Position numbers and translations under genes: made by a program
Source of the DNA: Bacteroidota bacterium
Lineage (GTDB): Bacteria; Bacteroidota; Bacteroidia; Chitinophagales; UBA8649
Reading direction: 5' to 3'
Assembly (NCBI GenBank): GCA_002862745.1
Contig: PKDX01000029.1
Span: 1 to 51,028 of the forward strand
DNA: 51,028 nucleotides
The notes under the pieces: generated by a model
Seen by the model: only the letters and a program-made list of their open reading frames with translations
The model's database searches: none
What the model was told of the DNA's origin: nothing
In this document: positions 25,512-33,770 of the stretch, piece by piece
Position numbering within the stretch: position 1 is the first letter of the stretch
Layout: each line of letters starts with the position of its first letter

Positions 25512-25580
25512 TATCAAATCTTTGGTATTAATTTTTCAAACACCACGAAATATGTTTATTTTTCCATCAGAGATTGAAAT

Positions 25581-27329
25581 ATGGCAAACACTTACAAACT
25601 AATCCTTATTCTATTGATCGCATGGGCTACCACAACTCATGCCCAATCATGGACACAAACAACGGCTTTCCCGGGCGAAGGAAGGCATCACCCTATTACC
25701 TTCTCTAATGATGAGGCTGGCTATGTCGTATGTGGGAGCTATCGTCAAGATATGTTTCGTTATGATAAGGTCAGCAAAACATGGACTCAATTGGGAGACT
25801 TTCCCGCTCAAGGAAGAGGGTATTCCTATGCTGTAACGAGTGGTAATATTGCTTTCATGGGTCTTGGATCGACACAATCAGGCCTCTATCCCCGAGACTG
25901 GTGGGCTTATAATATGGACTCTGATACCTGGGAAAGAAAAGCTGATCTACCCGCAGCAGGACGAAATCACCCAGCCATGATTTGTGTGGGAAATAAAATA
26001 TTAATGGGTTGTGGTAGTAACGACAATGGCAACCTAAATGATTGGTGGGAATATGATATCCCGAGCAATACGTGGTCAGCGAAGCCAAACCTTCCAGGAC
26101 TTGGGCGACATCATCCCTTTTACTTTGGAATCGGGGACTTTGCCTATGCAGGCATGGGGCATGGCACCCTTCCCGGACCAGGTACAAATCCCAATACAGG
26201 AGTAAACATTTATACAGACTTTTACCGCTATAACCCCGCGAATTCAACATGGCAGAGACTTGGGGACTTTCCCGGTGAGGCACGTGTCGCAGGCACACAA
26301 TTTACCTATAACGGCAAAGGCTACGTACTTAGTGGCGATGGGGACAACCATGGTCCACTTGATGCTGGAGAAATGTGGTCGTACAGTCCTGCTAACGACA
26401 GCTGGAGTCAGCTCCCCGCCCACCCCGGAAATGCGATTTGGGCTCCCGGAAATTTCGTTATAGATTGTAGCGTGTACTTTCTACTTGGGCAAGATAATGT
26501 TGTATCCGCTCTTCCTACCTCTGTATATACCTACAAATTAGGAGAAGAATGTGGATGTACCAATCCAGTAGCCCTGAATTACTCAGCTCAAGCCATTTAT
26601 GATGATGGGAGCTGTTGTTTTATTGGAGGATGTACAGCAAGAGATGCAGCCAACTATGACCCCAATGCTTGTGTTGATGATGGATCGTGCATACCCGCCA
26701 TCTTAGGATGCAATAATCCCGCTGAAGCAAACTATAATCCCCTTGCTAATGTTACCAGCTTTAGAGGAGGCGCCTACAACAAGAACTTTGGTACCGGAGG
26801 CTACTTTTATAATAACCAGCATTTGATATTTAATAGTGCCGAAGCCTGTCGCATAGTATCTGCCGACGTCGATATTGAAGTGAATAATACGGTTACCTTT
26901 GAGTTACGTGACGCGAACGGCAATGTCCTCGACGACACAACCTACACACTTAGTCCAGGACCCCAGCGCATCGAGCTAAACTTTGACGTTCCCGCCGGCA
27001 ACAACCTCCAACTAGGTATTGCAAATGGAAACTCCGGGCTTTACAGAAACAGCTCAGGGGCGGACTACCCCTACAATATTGCGGACATGATTTCGATTAC
27101 TTCATCTAGTGCAAATGACCCAGAATACTATTACTTCTTTTATGATATAGAGGTTGAAGCGCTTTGTAACAATCCGCTCACGTCGATTGAACCAGATGTC
27201 ATATCTGAACCTAAACTTCTGCGAATCACTAATCTTTTAGGACAAGAAGTGGATGCAACCACAGGCGAGGTCCTGTTGTATCACTACGACGATGGCAGCG
27301 TACAAAAACGAGTTGTACTAGGACATTAA
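25581..27329 (+). CDS. Secreted kelch-repeat protein with shared beta module
   Basis: The 582 residues start with a signal peptide (cut after about T-H-A-Q). Six kelch repeats follow (about 23-315), each with a W-x-(Q/R/K)-x-x-x-F/L-P opening and a Y/F-R/D-Y-(D/N) end, enough for a full six-bladed propeller. Next come Cys-rich G-C-(T/N)-(N/A)-P...N-Y...D-D-G-S-C repeats (about 325-392). The third lacks its D-D-G-S-C and runs into a beta-rich module (393-530) also found in the S8 protease. The tail (L-L-R-I-T-N-L-L-G-Q-E-V ... L-L-Y-H-Y-D-D-G-S-V-Q-K-R) is a short T9SS-type C-terminus. The ligand is unknown. It overlaps the convergent DUF1643 gene by 12 bp. Confidence 0.85.
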   Translation: MANTYKLILILLIAWATTTHAQSWTQTTAFPGEGRHHPITFSNDEAGYVVCGSYRQDMFRYDKVSKTWTQLGDFPAQGRGYSYAVTSGNIAFMGLGSTQSGLYPRDWWAYNMDSDTWERKADLPAAGRNHPAMICVGNKILMGCGSNDNGNLNDWWEYDIPSNTWSAKPNLPGLGRHHPFYFGIGDFAYAGMGHGTLPGPGTNPNTGVNIYTDFYRYNPANSTWQRLGDFPGEARVAGTQFTYNGKGYVLSGDGDNHGPLDAGEMWSYSPANDSWSQLPAHPGNAIWAPGNFVIDCSVYFLLGQDNVVSALPTSVYTYKLGEECGCTNPVALNYSAQAIYDDGSCCFIGGCTARDAANYDPNACVDDGSCIPAILGCNNPAEANYNPLANVTSFRGGAYNKNFGTGGYFYNNQHLIFNSAEACRIVSADVDIEVNNTVTFELRDANGNVLDDTTYTLSPGPQRIELNFDVPAGNNLQLGIANGNSGLYRNSSGADYPYNIADMISITSSSANDPEYYYFFYDIEVEALCNNPLTSIEPDVISEPKLLRITNLLGQEVDATTGEVLLYHYDDGSVQKRVVLGH

Positions 27330-27902
27330 GTGATTTAGCCCTTTAGGTTCTCTTGATACAAGAGTTCCTGAATATGGCACTAAAGCCACCTTGTTTGCTC
27401 CACCAAAGCGGGTATTGATGGATAATGGCGAGGGATGGATGGGATGACCTGCCTGAGTTACTCCTAGGCAATGCCATTTGAAATCGTAAAGAGTTAACAG
27501 GGTGAGAATTGCATCTCTTGCCTCTTTGAGATAGGAATAATAATCTATGTGATTGCCCCAGCCTAAACATACTGCTCCAACCGATTGATGGTTCTTTGCT
27601 AAATGCTCTTCGAGAAATAAAAGATTCTGAGTATACACATCGACTTTACGCCTCTTTGGGAGATTGGAAGGTTTAGCACAACGCAAGGGGTAAAGGTTAA
27701 CAATATGCCATCCATCATAGCCATGATTAAGGGCAATTTTTTCTATAATTCGTGTGGTTGGATCAAGCTTTTTCTCATTCGCAGAGCTCGGATTTAGCCC
27801 TACTACAAACAAGGTCTTTTCACCCTGCTTACCTAATATATAGCGCATCCTATCATCATCCGAGGAAACTGAGATATAAGAGTTGTTATGATTAGTAATC
27901 AT
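27318..27902 (-). CDS. DUF1643 family protein
   Basis: The 194 residues match DUF1643, small cytosolic proteins of unknown function. Typical segments are R-Y-I-L-G-K near the start, F-V-V-G-L-N-P-S-S-A-N, D-P-T-T-R, N-L-Y-P-L-R, a C-L-G-W-G-N strand and G-H-P-x-H-P near the C-terminus. The N-P-S-x-A and H-P-x-x-P motifs hint at a nucleic-acid-glycosylase-like fold, but no activity is established. It is convergent with the kelch gene. Confidence 0.82.
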   Translation of the reverse strand: MITNHNNSYISVSSDDDRMRYILGKQGEKTLFVVGLNPSSANEKKLDPTTRIIEKIALNHGYDGWHIVNLYPLRCAKPSNLPKRRKVDVYTQNLLFLEEHLAKNHQSVGAVCLGWGNHIDYYSYLKEARDAILTLLTLYDFKWHCLGVTQAGHPIHPSPLSINTRFGGANKVALVPYSGTLVSREPKGLNHLMS

Positions 27903-27982
27903 GTAAGCATCTGAATATTGGTATGGCTATGCTGAGACCCCTTATCTCATAAAAATACAGAATGCCGCTTCTAAGAGAGTTA

Positions 27983-28678
27983 TTACACCCGAACACTACT
28001 CATCCCTCCATCCACATGCAAGATCTGCCCCGTAACCCAAGAGGACTCTTCGCCAAGTAAGTATTGGGCCGCATGCGCGATGTCTTCGCGCTGCCCTATG
28101 CGCTTCAAAGGGTGTCTTTCTGCAGATGCTTCGCGTCGCTTATCATCTCGAAGTAAATCACCAGCTAACTCCGTATCCGTTAATGACGGGGCAATGCAAT
28201 TCACGCGAACCTTTGGTGCAAATTCAGCAGCAAGAGACTTGGCAAACCCTTCAACCGCTCCCTTAGCAGAGGCTACCACGGTATGGAAAGGCATACCTTG
28301 AGAGACAGCTACCGTACTAAAGAGAACAACCGCTGCGTTCGGCGTCTTCCGCATAACAGGATATGCCCATTGAATGGCCTTGAGTGCTCCATATAAGTTA
28401 ACATCCATTGCTTCCTTCATATCGTCCACACTAACCCTCCGTAGAGGTTTTAAGTCGATGCTACCAGGACAATAGGCCAGGCCATGAATCTCCTGCAAGG
28501 CTGGAAGGCCATCCCAATCTTGTTTCAAAACGTCTAACGAATGGTAGGATAAGTTGACATGTTTTTCCTCAGAATCGTTTCGAGAAACATTCAATACGGC
28601 ATGACCATCCTTAAGCAAAACCGACACTAAGGCAGCTCCTATCCCTCTACTTCCTCCAAATACAACATAAGTCTTCAT
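27983..28678 (-). CDS. SDR-family protein lacking the catalytic tyrosine
   Basis: The 231 residues have a Rossmann fold with G-G-S-R-G-I-G (8-14), the structural D-V-N (92-94), Ser121 in F-S-T-V-A-V, Lys139, and the C-terminal V-T-G-Q-I-L-H-V-D-G-G. In classical short-chain dehydrogenases the catalytic motif is Y-x-x-x-K; here the Tyr position is Val135 (V-A-S-A-K). Binding of NAD(P) is likely, but ordinary dehydrogenase chemistry is doubtful. It is divergent from the photolyase gene with an 84-bp spacer, so the two may be co-regulated. Confidence 0.85.
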   Translation of the reverse strand: MKTYVVFGGSRGIGAALVSVLLKDGHAVLNVSRNDSEEKHVNLSYHSLDVLKQDWDGLPALQEIHGLAYCPGSIDLKPLRRVSVDDMKEAMDVNLYGALKAIQWAYPVMRKTPNAAVVLFSTVAVSQGMPFHTVVASAKGAVEGFAKSLAAEFAPKVRVNCIAPSLTDTELAGDLLRDDKRREASAERHPLKRIGQREDIAHAAQYLLGEESSWVTGQILHVDGGMSSVRV

Positions 28679-28762
28679 AGAATCTTGACTTTGACACTTC
28701 AGTTAGAACAAGCATTTACGCCCATTGGTTTAAAACTTATTCCAGTCTCTTAAAATCAGCGT

Positions 28763-30214
28763 GTGGAGAAGATCAATATTGTATGGTTTAAACGCGATTT
28801 GCGCTTGGCGGATCACAATCCGCTACAATGTGCCATACAAGAAGGCCATCCACTACTCTTACTCTACATTCAGGAGCCTGAACTTTGGAAAGATGAGCAC
28901 ATGGACCATCGGCACAATCGATGCATCTACCAATCCTTGCAATCCATGAATAATCAGCTCAGAGCGTTTAACCAACGCATCATCGTTCTGGAGGGAAATC
29001 CACTAGATGTTTTTAAGTATATCCATCAACGCTATTCAATACGTCATGTTTTTTCTCATCAGGAAACAGGATTAAGACAGACCTATCAACGCGATCTACA
29101 GCTGAAGGATTTCTTTATGGAATCATCAATCGAATGGAAGGAATTCCAACGCAACGGAGTACAACGTGGGTTAAAAAATCGGGACACATGGAAAAAAGCT
29201 TGGTACATCTATATGAATAGCCCGATCCCTAAGGTAGATTATGCTCAGCTGCCTCATCCCCCATCAATCGATAGTCTTCCTGAGTTTCATTGGTCAGTAA
29301 ATTTGACAGCGCATAATAAGCACGTTCAACATATTGGATTAGAGAAGGCTCAGGATACCATGACAAGCTTCCTGTCTGAGCGCGGCCGACATTACATGCA
29401 AAATATCTCCAAGCCAGAGACAAGTGCAACGCATTGCAGTCGTTTGTCGCCATTTCTCGTTTATGGGAATCTTTCCATTCGGCAAGTTTTTCAAGCATCG
29501 CTTAACCAACAGGAATTCGGGTGGAAACGAAATATGGCCTCCTTTAGAAGTCGTCTGAGGTGGCATGATCATTTCATTCAAAAATTTGAAATGGAAGACC
29601 GCATGGAGTTTGAACACGTAAACAGAGGTTATGACCTACTTGATAAAGTACGCAATGATCAATACCTCGAAGTATGGGCGACGGGCATGACTGGATTCCC
29701 TTTAGTTGATGCATGCATGCGTTGCCTGCAAGTGACAGGCTATTTGAACTTTAGAATGCGTGCTATGGTCGTCTCCTTTTTAACGCACCACCTGTGGCAG
29801 GATTGGCGATGGGGAAGCCCTATATTATCCAAGTACTTTCTCGATTTTGAACCCGGCATCCATTTTTCGCAGTTTCAAATGCAAGCGGGGGTAACCGGAA
29901 TCAATACGGTACGTATGTACAATCCTGTGAAACAATCCATGGACAACGACTCAGAAGGAAATTTTATCAAACGATGGGTACCAGAACTAAGAGATATTCC
30001 CAATCAATTCATTCACGAACCATGGAAACTCACAGCACTCGATCGAAAGTTTCTGAATATTGACAACGTTTACCCTGAACCGATTATCAATCATATTGAG
30101 GCGGGCAGGGAGGCTAGAAAACGAATTTGGTCGATTCGAAATCACCCTGCTGTGCGCGAGGAGTCTAAAAGAATCTTAAAAAGACATACTCTTCCAGGAC
30201 GAAGAAATGCATAA
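28763..30214 (+). CDS. Cryptochrome/photolyase family protein
   Basis: The 483 residues begin at GTG with I-V-W-F-K-R-D-L-R-L-A-D-H (5-17), the photolyase alpha/beta antenna domain. The FAD-binding helical domain includes W-H-D-H-F (Trp in the R-W-H-D-H segment), the G-F-P-L-V-D-A-C-M-R motif, N-F-R-M-R-A-M, W-R-W-G, D-F-E-P-G-I-H, and the C-terminal N-P-V-K-Q-S. The family repairs UV-induced pyrimidine dimers with blue light or acts as a photosensor. Most FAD-domain residues are present, which supports a repair enzyme. Its subclass (CPD photolyase or cryptochrome-like) is not settled by eye. Confidence 0.88.
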   Translation: MEKINIVWFKRDLRLADHNPLQCAIQEGHPLLLLYIQEPELWKDEHMDHRHNRCIYQSLQSMNNQLRAFNQRIIVLEGNPLDVFKYIHQRYSIRHVFSHQETGLRQTYQRDLQLKDFFMESSIEWKEFQRNGVQRGLKNRDTWKKAWYIYMNSPIPKVDYAQLPHPPSIDSLPEFHWSVNLTAHNKHVQHIGLEKAQDTMTSFLSERGRHYMQNISKPETSATHCSRLSPFLVYGNLSIRQVFQASLNQQEFGWKRNMASFRSRLRWHDHFIQKFEMEDRMEFEHVNRGYDLLDKVRNDQYLEVWATGMTGFPLVDACMRCLQVTGYLNFRMRAMVVSFLTHHLWQDWRWGSPILSKYFLDFEPGIHFSQFQMQAGVTGINTVRMYNPVKQSMDNDSEGNFIKRWVPELRDIPNQFIHEPWKLTALDRKFLNIDNVYPEPIINHIEAGREARKRIWSIRNHPAVREESKRILKRHTLPGRRNA

Positions 30215-30216
30215 AA

Positions 30217-30241
30217 AAAGCTCACCACTAGGGTGAGCTTT
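30217..30241. terminator. Bidirectional terminator between photolyase and a convergent gene
   Basis: AAAGCTCACC and GGTGAGCTTT form a 10-bp perfect stem around a 5-nt loop. An A-run on the left and T on the right let it act on both strands, which fits the convergent genes ending at 30214 and 30269. Confidence 0.8.
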
Positions 30242-30268
30242 GCATAAAATATTTATGGGATACAAACT

Positions 30269-30976
30269 TTATTCAGGAACATTCCAAGCACCAATGCTCA
30301 TAAGCATATCTTGGTGTAAAATGGTTCGAATACCGCCCACTCTGGCACTAAACGCGGCAAACTCTTCATCCTTCTGAAGTGTCATCATACGCCCCATCAT
30401 AGTTGGAATATCAGGTGCACCTATAAAGACGTAATGCGTCATATCATTGTCTGCAACTCCAGCCATTACCGCACTTAATCCGTAAGAAGACATATCCATG
30501 CCTCTTTCTATGGCTCCTTCAGTAAATTTCGTCCATTCTTTCATGTACATATTTGCATCACCGGTGACGTCTATTGCCCAACGCATAAAGACTTGATCCT
30601 TCGATATGTCTCCTTCTAAAACAAGGGGCATCGTCATCCACTCACCTGTATTGTCCGAAATTGGATTGATAGCTTTTTCCCATCCCATAACTTCTTCAGA
30701 GCTAAACCACATGCTCCACGCCTTTTGCATAGTTTCTGCATCTTCAAAAGTAAATCCAAGTGTATGAGTATGGGCTTGCTCACCATTAAATGCCTCTTGA
30801 TATAATGCCACTGAAGCTGGGAAACTCTTTCCAAACTCAGAGTTCATCAACTTATCGGTAGCCATCATAACCTCTCGCGGGCTTTCAGTTGAGATGGCAA
30901 AGAAACATTGAATGGGCTGTGCAAAAGTTGTCGCAGCAGCCATGACCGTCATTAAAAGAGTATAAATAGTTTTCAT
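30269..30976 (-). CDS. Secreted protein of unknown function, probable internal duplication
   Basis: The 235 residues start with a signal peptide (M-K-T-I-Y-T, hydrophobic, cut after T-F-A-Q). Two halves of about 100 residues appear to repeat: T-H-T-L-G-F-T-F-E-D-A-E-T-M-Q-K in the first and T-H-Y-V-F-I-G-A-P-D-I-P-T-M-M-G in the second, each followed by an E-E-(V/F)-helix and preceded by a G/F-rich beta strand. This suggests a ferredoxin-like alpha/beta fold as in dimeric antibiotic-monooxygenase (ABM)-type barrels. The protein is unusually Met-rich. I do not recognise a named family. Confidence 0.72.
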   Translation of the reverse strand: MKTIYTLLMTVMAAATTFAQPIQCFFAISTESPREVMMATDKLMNSEFGKSFPASVALYQEAFNGEQAHTHTLGFTFEDAETMQKAWSMWFSSEEVMGWEKAINPISDNTGEWMTMPLVLEGDISKDQVFMRWAIDVTGDANMYMKEWTKFTEGAIERGMDMSSYGLSAVMAGVADNDMTHYVFIGAPDIPTMMGRMMTLQKDEEFAAFSARVGGIRTILHQDMLMSIGAWNVPE

Positions 30977-31010
30977 TTTAATTTTTTTGATTTTAGAATT
31001 CTTTGAAGAT

Positions 31011-31033
31011 AATCTATTTACATCGAATAGATT
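31011..31033. promoter_or_regulatory. 8-bp inverted repeat in the divergent spacer before the alkaline phosphatase
   Basis: AATCTATT and AATAGATT are perfect complements with a 7-nt centre. The repeat lies 35 bp upstream of the minus-strand secreted protein and about 118 bp upstream of the alkaline phosphatase. It may be an operator for the minus-strand gene; it does not resemble a Pho box. Confidence 0.25.
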
Positions 31034-31150
31034 CTATTTTCCAACTATCCAAGAAGAGAGGTAACAATAATTTAACCTTATCAGCACACCACAAGTGCTT
31101 ATATTCAATATCACGATATAGTAACCACCATATTCAATACATTTTACATC

Positions 31151-32290
31151 ATGAAAGCTTTTAACATGTTTTTCCATCCCTTTGCAGCGACCTGCAGTCT
31201 GTTCCTGATTCTATCATCTTGTGTAGAATCAACAGAGATCTCTATTGATAAAGAGGAGGGCGCTCAAATTACCTCTTCGGCCGAGACACCTACGAATATC
31301 ATTTTCCTTATTGGAGATGGTATGGGCACTTCGCAAGTCAGCGCGGCCTACTTTTATGGCGAGGAAGACGCCCAGCCCAATTTCTCTCGATTCCCCATCC
31401 TAGGCCTTATCAATACCACCTCAGGATCTGATCGAATTACGGATTCCGGCGCTGGAGCAACGGCCTTTTCCATTGGCCAAAAATCCTATAATGGAGCTAT
31501 AGGAGTAGATATGCAAGGCGAAGCGGTTCAAACAGTTAACGAGCTCTTGGAAGATCAAGGATGGCAAAGCGGAGTCATTTCCACTTCAGGCATCACCCAT
31601 GCAACCCCGGCTTCCTTTTATGCGCATGTCGCCAAACGAAGTCAGCAATATGACATTGCAACAAGTTTGGTCCACAGCAATATTTCCTTTTTTGCTGGTG
31701 GCGGGCAAAAGTGGTTTATGAATCGACCCGATTCGTTAAACTACCTTGATTCACTAACGCATTATGGGTTTTCCGTTGGAACGGAGAGTCTAGGCAGTGC
31801 TGATCATAGCAAACGGGTTGGTTATCTGCTGGCGAACGACGGTCTTCTAGCAAAACACGAAGGGCGTGATGACTTTCTGCCGAATGCTACAGCTGAGGCC
31901 CTTGAATATTTCGCACAATCTGATAAGCCATTCTTCCTTATGGTAGAGGGATCCCAGATTGATTGGGGAGGCCACGAAAACAATGGAGACTATGTGATTC
32001 AAGAAGTACTGGATTTCGATAAGGCCATTGGCGTAGCGCTAGATTATGCTGAAAAGCATGGCAATACCCTTGTTGTCGTAACAGCTGATCACGAAACCGG
32101 AGGGTTCTCATTATCAGGAGATGGCAAATCGATGTCAGGTTATGGCGAGATAAGCCCGACTTTTTCGACAGGCGGACATACGGCCACCTTGATACCCGTC
32201 TTTGCCTATGGGCCAGGGGCTAACTATTTTGGGGGAGTGTATGAAAACACAGCCATTTTTTCAAAGTTCTTTGAAGCGCTTGGTCAATAG
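31151..32290 (+). CDS. Alkaline phosphatase, lipoprotein form
   Basis: The 379 residues belong to the PhoA-like alkaline phosphatase superfamily, which releases phosphate from monoesters in the periplasm or at the surface. A lipobox L-S-S-C (Cys24) replaces the usual cleaved signal. Metal and active-site residues can be followed: L-I-G-D-G-M-G (Asp56), I-T-D-S-G-A-G-A-T-A-F (Ser99; the usual D-S-A is D-S-G), H-A-T-P, V-E-G-S-Q-I-D-W-G-G-H, T-A-D-H-E-T-G-G and G-G-H-T-A-T-L-I-P-V. All expected ligands appear present. It is shorter than E. coli PhoA (about 450 residues). No Pho box is apparent upstream. Confidence 0.92.
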   Translation: MKAFNMFFHPFAATCSLFLILSSCVESTEISIDKEEGAQITSSAETPTNIIFLIGDGMGTSQVSAAYFYGEEDAQPNFSRFPILGLINTTSGSDRITDSGAGATAFSIGQKSYNGAIGVDMQGEAVQTVNELLEDQGWQSGVISTSGITHATPASFYAHVAKRSQQYDIATSLVHSNISFFAGGGQKWFMNRPDSLNYLDSLTHYGFSVGTESLGSADHSKRVGYLLANDGLLAKHEGRDDFLPNATAEALEYFAQSDKPFFLMVEGSQIDWGGHENNGDYVIQEVLDFDKAIGVALDYAEKHGNTLVVVTADHETGGFSLSGDGKSMSGYGEISPTFSTGGHTATLIPVFAYGPGANYFGGVYENTAIFSKFFEALGQ

Positions 32291-32332
32291 TTCGCCCTGC
32301 CCGCTGTATATTTGAGAGGCAATCTATTTATT

Positions 32333-32809
32333 ATGAAAAATTTCGTTTTGCTTCTTTTGCTTACAGGTATTCTTTCTTCCTGTGGTTCTAAAACAACCTT
32401 TGAAATTGTAGAAGATGAATTTGGTGGGGCCAATAAAGAGCTTGGAAGCCACAATGTTGGCGACTCATTATCCATCGCCTACACCATAAACAACACGGGA
32501 GATAATAACCTTTTAATCAAACGTGTAGAACCCGGGTGTTCATGCACAGTAGGCACCTTCACTGAAGAGCCCATTGAACCGGGAAAATCAGGAGAAATTA
32601 TGCTCAACTACAATGTAGTCCTCGAAAATGACAGCTTTCAAAAGACCGCAGAAGTTTATGCCAATGTAGAAGGCGGAATGTTTGAGATAAGCTTCCGAGG
32701 ATATGGCGCTGACGATTCAACTGATTCTGTCTCAACCGATCCTGTAGTTGACGAGGTTGCACTCGATTCATTAACGATGCAGAATGACTCTGTTGCTACC
32801 AATCAATAA
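32333..32809 (+). CDS. DUF1573 lipoprotein
   Basis: The ATG at 32333 begins a lipoprotein signal (M-K-N-F-V-L-L-L-L-L-T-G-I-L-S-S-C, Cys17); an in-frame TTG seven codons earlier is rejected. The 158-residue product has the DUF1573 immunoglobulin-like domain: H-N-V-G-D-S-L-S-I-A-Y, I-N-N-T-G, V-E-P-G-C-S-C-T-V, and E-P-G-K-S-G-E-I. These domains are common in Bacteroidota envelope proteins; function unknown. It precedes yajC by 27 bp on the same strand. Confidence 0.85.
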   Translation: MKNFVLLLLLTGILSSCGSKTTFEIVEDEFGGANKELGSHNVGDSLSIAYTINNTGDNNLLIKRVEPGCSCTVGTFTEEPIEPGKSGEIMLNYNVVLENDSFQKTAEVYANVEGGMFEISFRGYGADDSTDSVSTDPVVDEVALDSLTMQNDSVATNQ

Positions 32810-32836
32810 TCCAATCAACACATTAAATATCGAACT

Positions 32837-33124
32837 ATGAATTTCGGCGATCCAACATTTTCATTGATCATCTTTGCCATGATTGGTGTGTTCTACTTCT
32901 TTATGATACGCCCTCAACAAAAAAAGGCAAAAAAAGAAGATCAATTTGTCGAAGAATTGAGCAAAGGGCAAAAAGTCGTTACAAGTACTGGTATCCATGG
33001 AAAAGTTGTTAGCCTTGACAAAGAAAAAGGCACATTGAAACTTGAAATTGATAGCAATACATCGATCAAAATTGATCGAATTGCTATATCGATGGACCTT
33101 ACACAAAAGCATTACAGCAAGTAA
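32837..33124 (+). CDS. yajC: Preprotein translocase subunit YajC
   Basis: YajC is a small inner-membrane partner of SecDF-SecYEG. The 95 residues have one N-terminal transmembrane helix (about 10-28, ending F-Y-F-F-M-I-R-P-Q-Q-K-K) and the cytosolic domain G-Q-K-V-V-T-S-T-G-I-H-G-K-V that identifies the family. It is in a forward run with the DUF1573 gene and coaE. Confidence 0.95.
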   Translation: MNFGDPTFSLIIFAMIGVFYFFMIRPQQKKAKKEDQFVEELSKGQKVVTSTGIHGKVVSLDKEKGTLKLEIDSNTSIKIDRIAISMDLTQKHYSK

Positions 33125-33173
33125 TCCATCAATTCTTCTTCACAATCTGTAAGACAAACACTACCTTTATACT

Positions 33174-33770
33174 ATGCCTTTGCGTATCGCATTAACTGGA
33201 GGAATTGGAAGCGGTAAGTCCTACATCGCTGATTTGTTCGCGGAACAAGGAGTTCCTATTTACAAGGCCGATACGGAGGCGAAGCGTCTGCTCAATGAAG
33301 ACGATGCACTACGAAGACAAGTCATCCAGCATTTTGGATCCGAGTGCTACAGCCAAGGAAGTCTAAATCGAAGTTACCTTGCTAGCTTGGTGTTCAATAA
33401 TGCGGCCAATCTCAAAAAACTCAATGATATCGTACATCCAGCAGTAGGACGAGATTCGGAAAGATGGTTTGCTCAACAAAAAGATCAGCCCTACGCAATC
33501 AAGGAGGCGGCGCTCATTTTCGAAACAGAACAACATAGAAAATTCGATCGAGTGATCCTTGTACATGCGCCAAAAGAAGTACGTATTCTCCGCGTGATGC
33601 AACGCGACAATGTTTCCAAAGAAGCAGTAGAAGCTCGCATGGCTCATCAACTAAGCGATGAAGAAAAAATGGCTCAGTCACATATGATTTTAAACAATGA
33701 CGGTCATCAAGATATGAAGCACTGGGTGCAAAAAATGCATCAGTTTTTCTCCGAAATGGTGGTTGGATGA
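33174..33770 (+). CDS. coaE: Dephospho-CoA kinase
   Basis: CoaE phosphorylates the 3'-hydroxyl of dephospho-CoA in the last step of CoA synthesis. The 198 residues have P-loop G-G-I-G-S-G-K-S (9-16), D-A-D-region equivalent K-A-D-T-E-A-K, the N-D-I-V-H-P-A-V motif, and lid R-x-x-R-V-M-Q-R-D. Its last 4 bp (ATGA) overlap purK, a common sign of translational coupling. Confidence 0.95.
   Translation: MPLRIALTGGIGSGKSYIADLFAEQGVPIYKADTEAKRLLNEDDALRRQVIQHFGSECYSQGSLNRSYLASLVFNNAANLKKLNDIVHPAVGRDSERWFAQQKDQPYAIKEAALIFETEQHRKFDRVILVHAPKEVRILRVMQRDNVSKEAVEARMAHQLSDEEKMAQSHMILNNDGHQDMKHWVQKMHQFFSEMVVG

Noticed and set aside
30977-31150. Pho box before the alkaline phosphatase
   Set aside because: No tandem CTGTCAT-like repeats seen; the only clear motif is an unrelated 8-bp inverted repeat.
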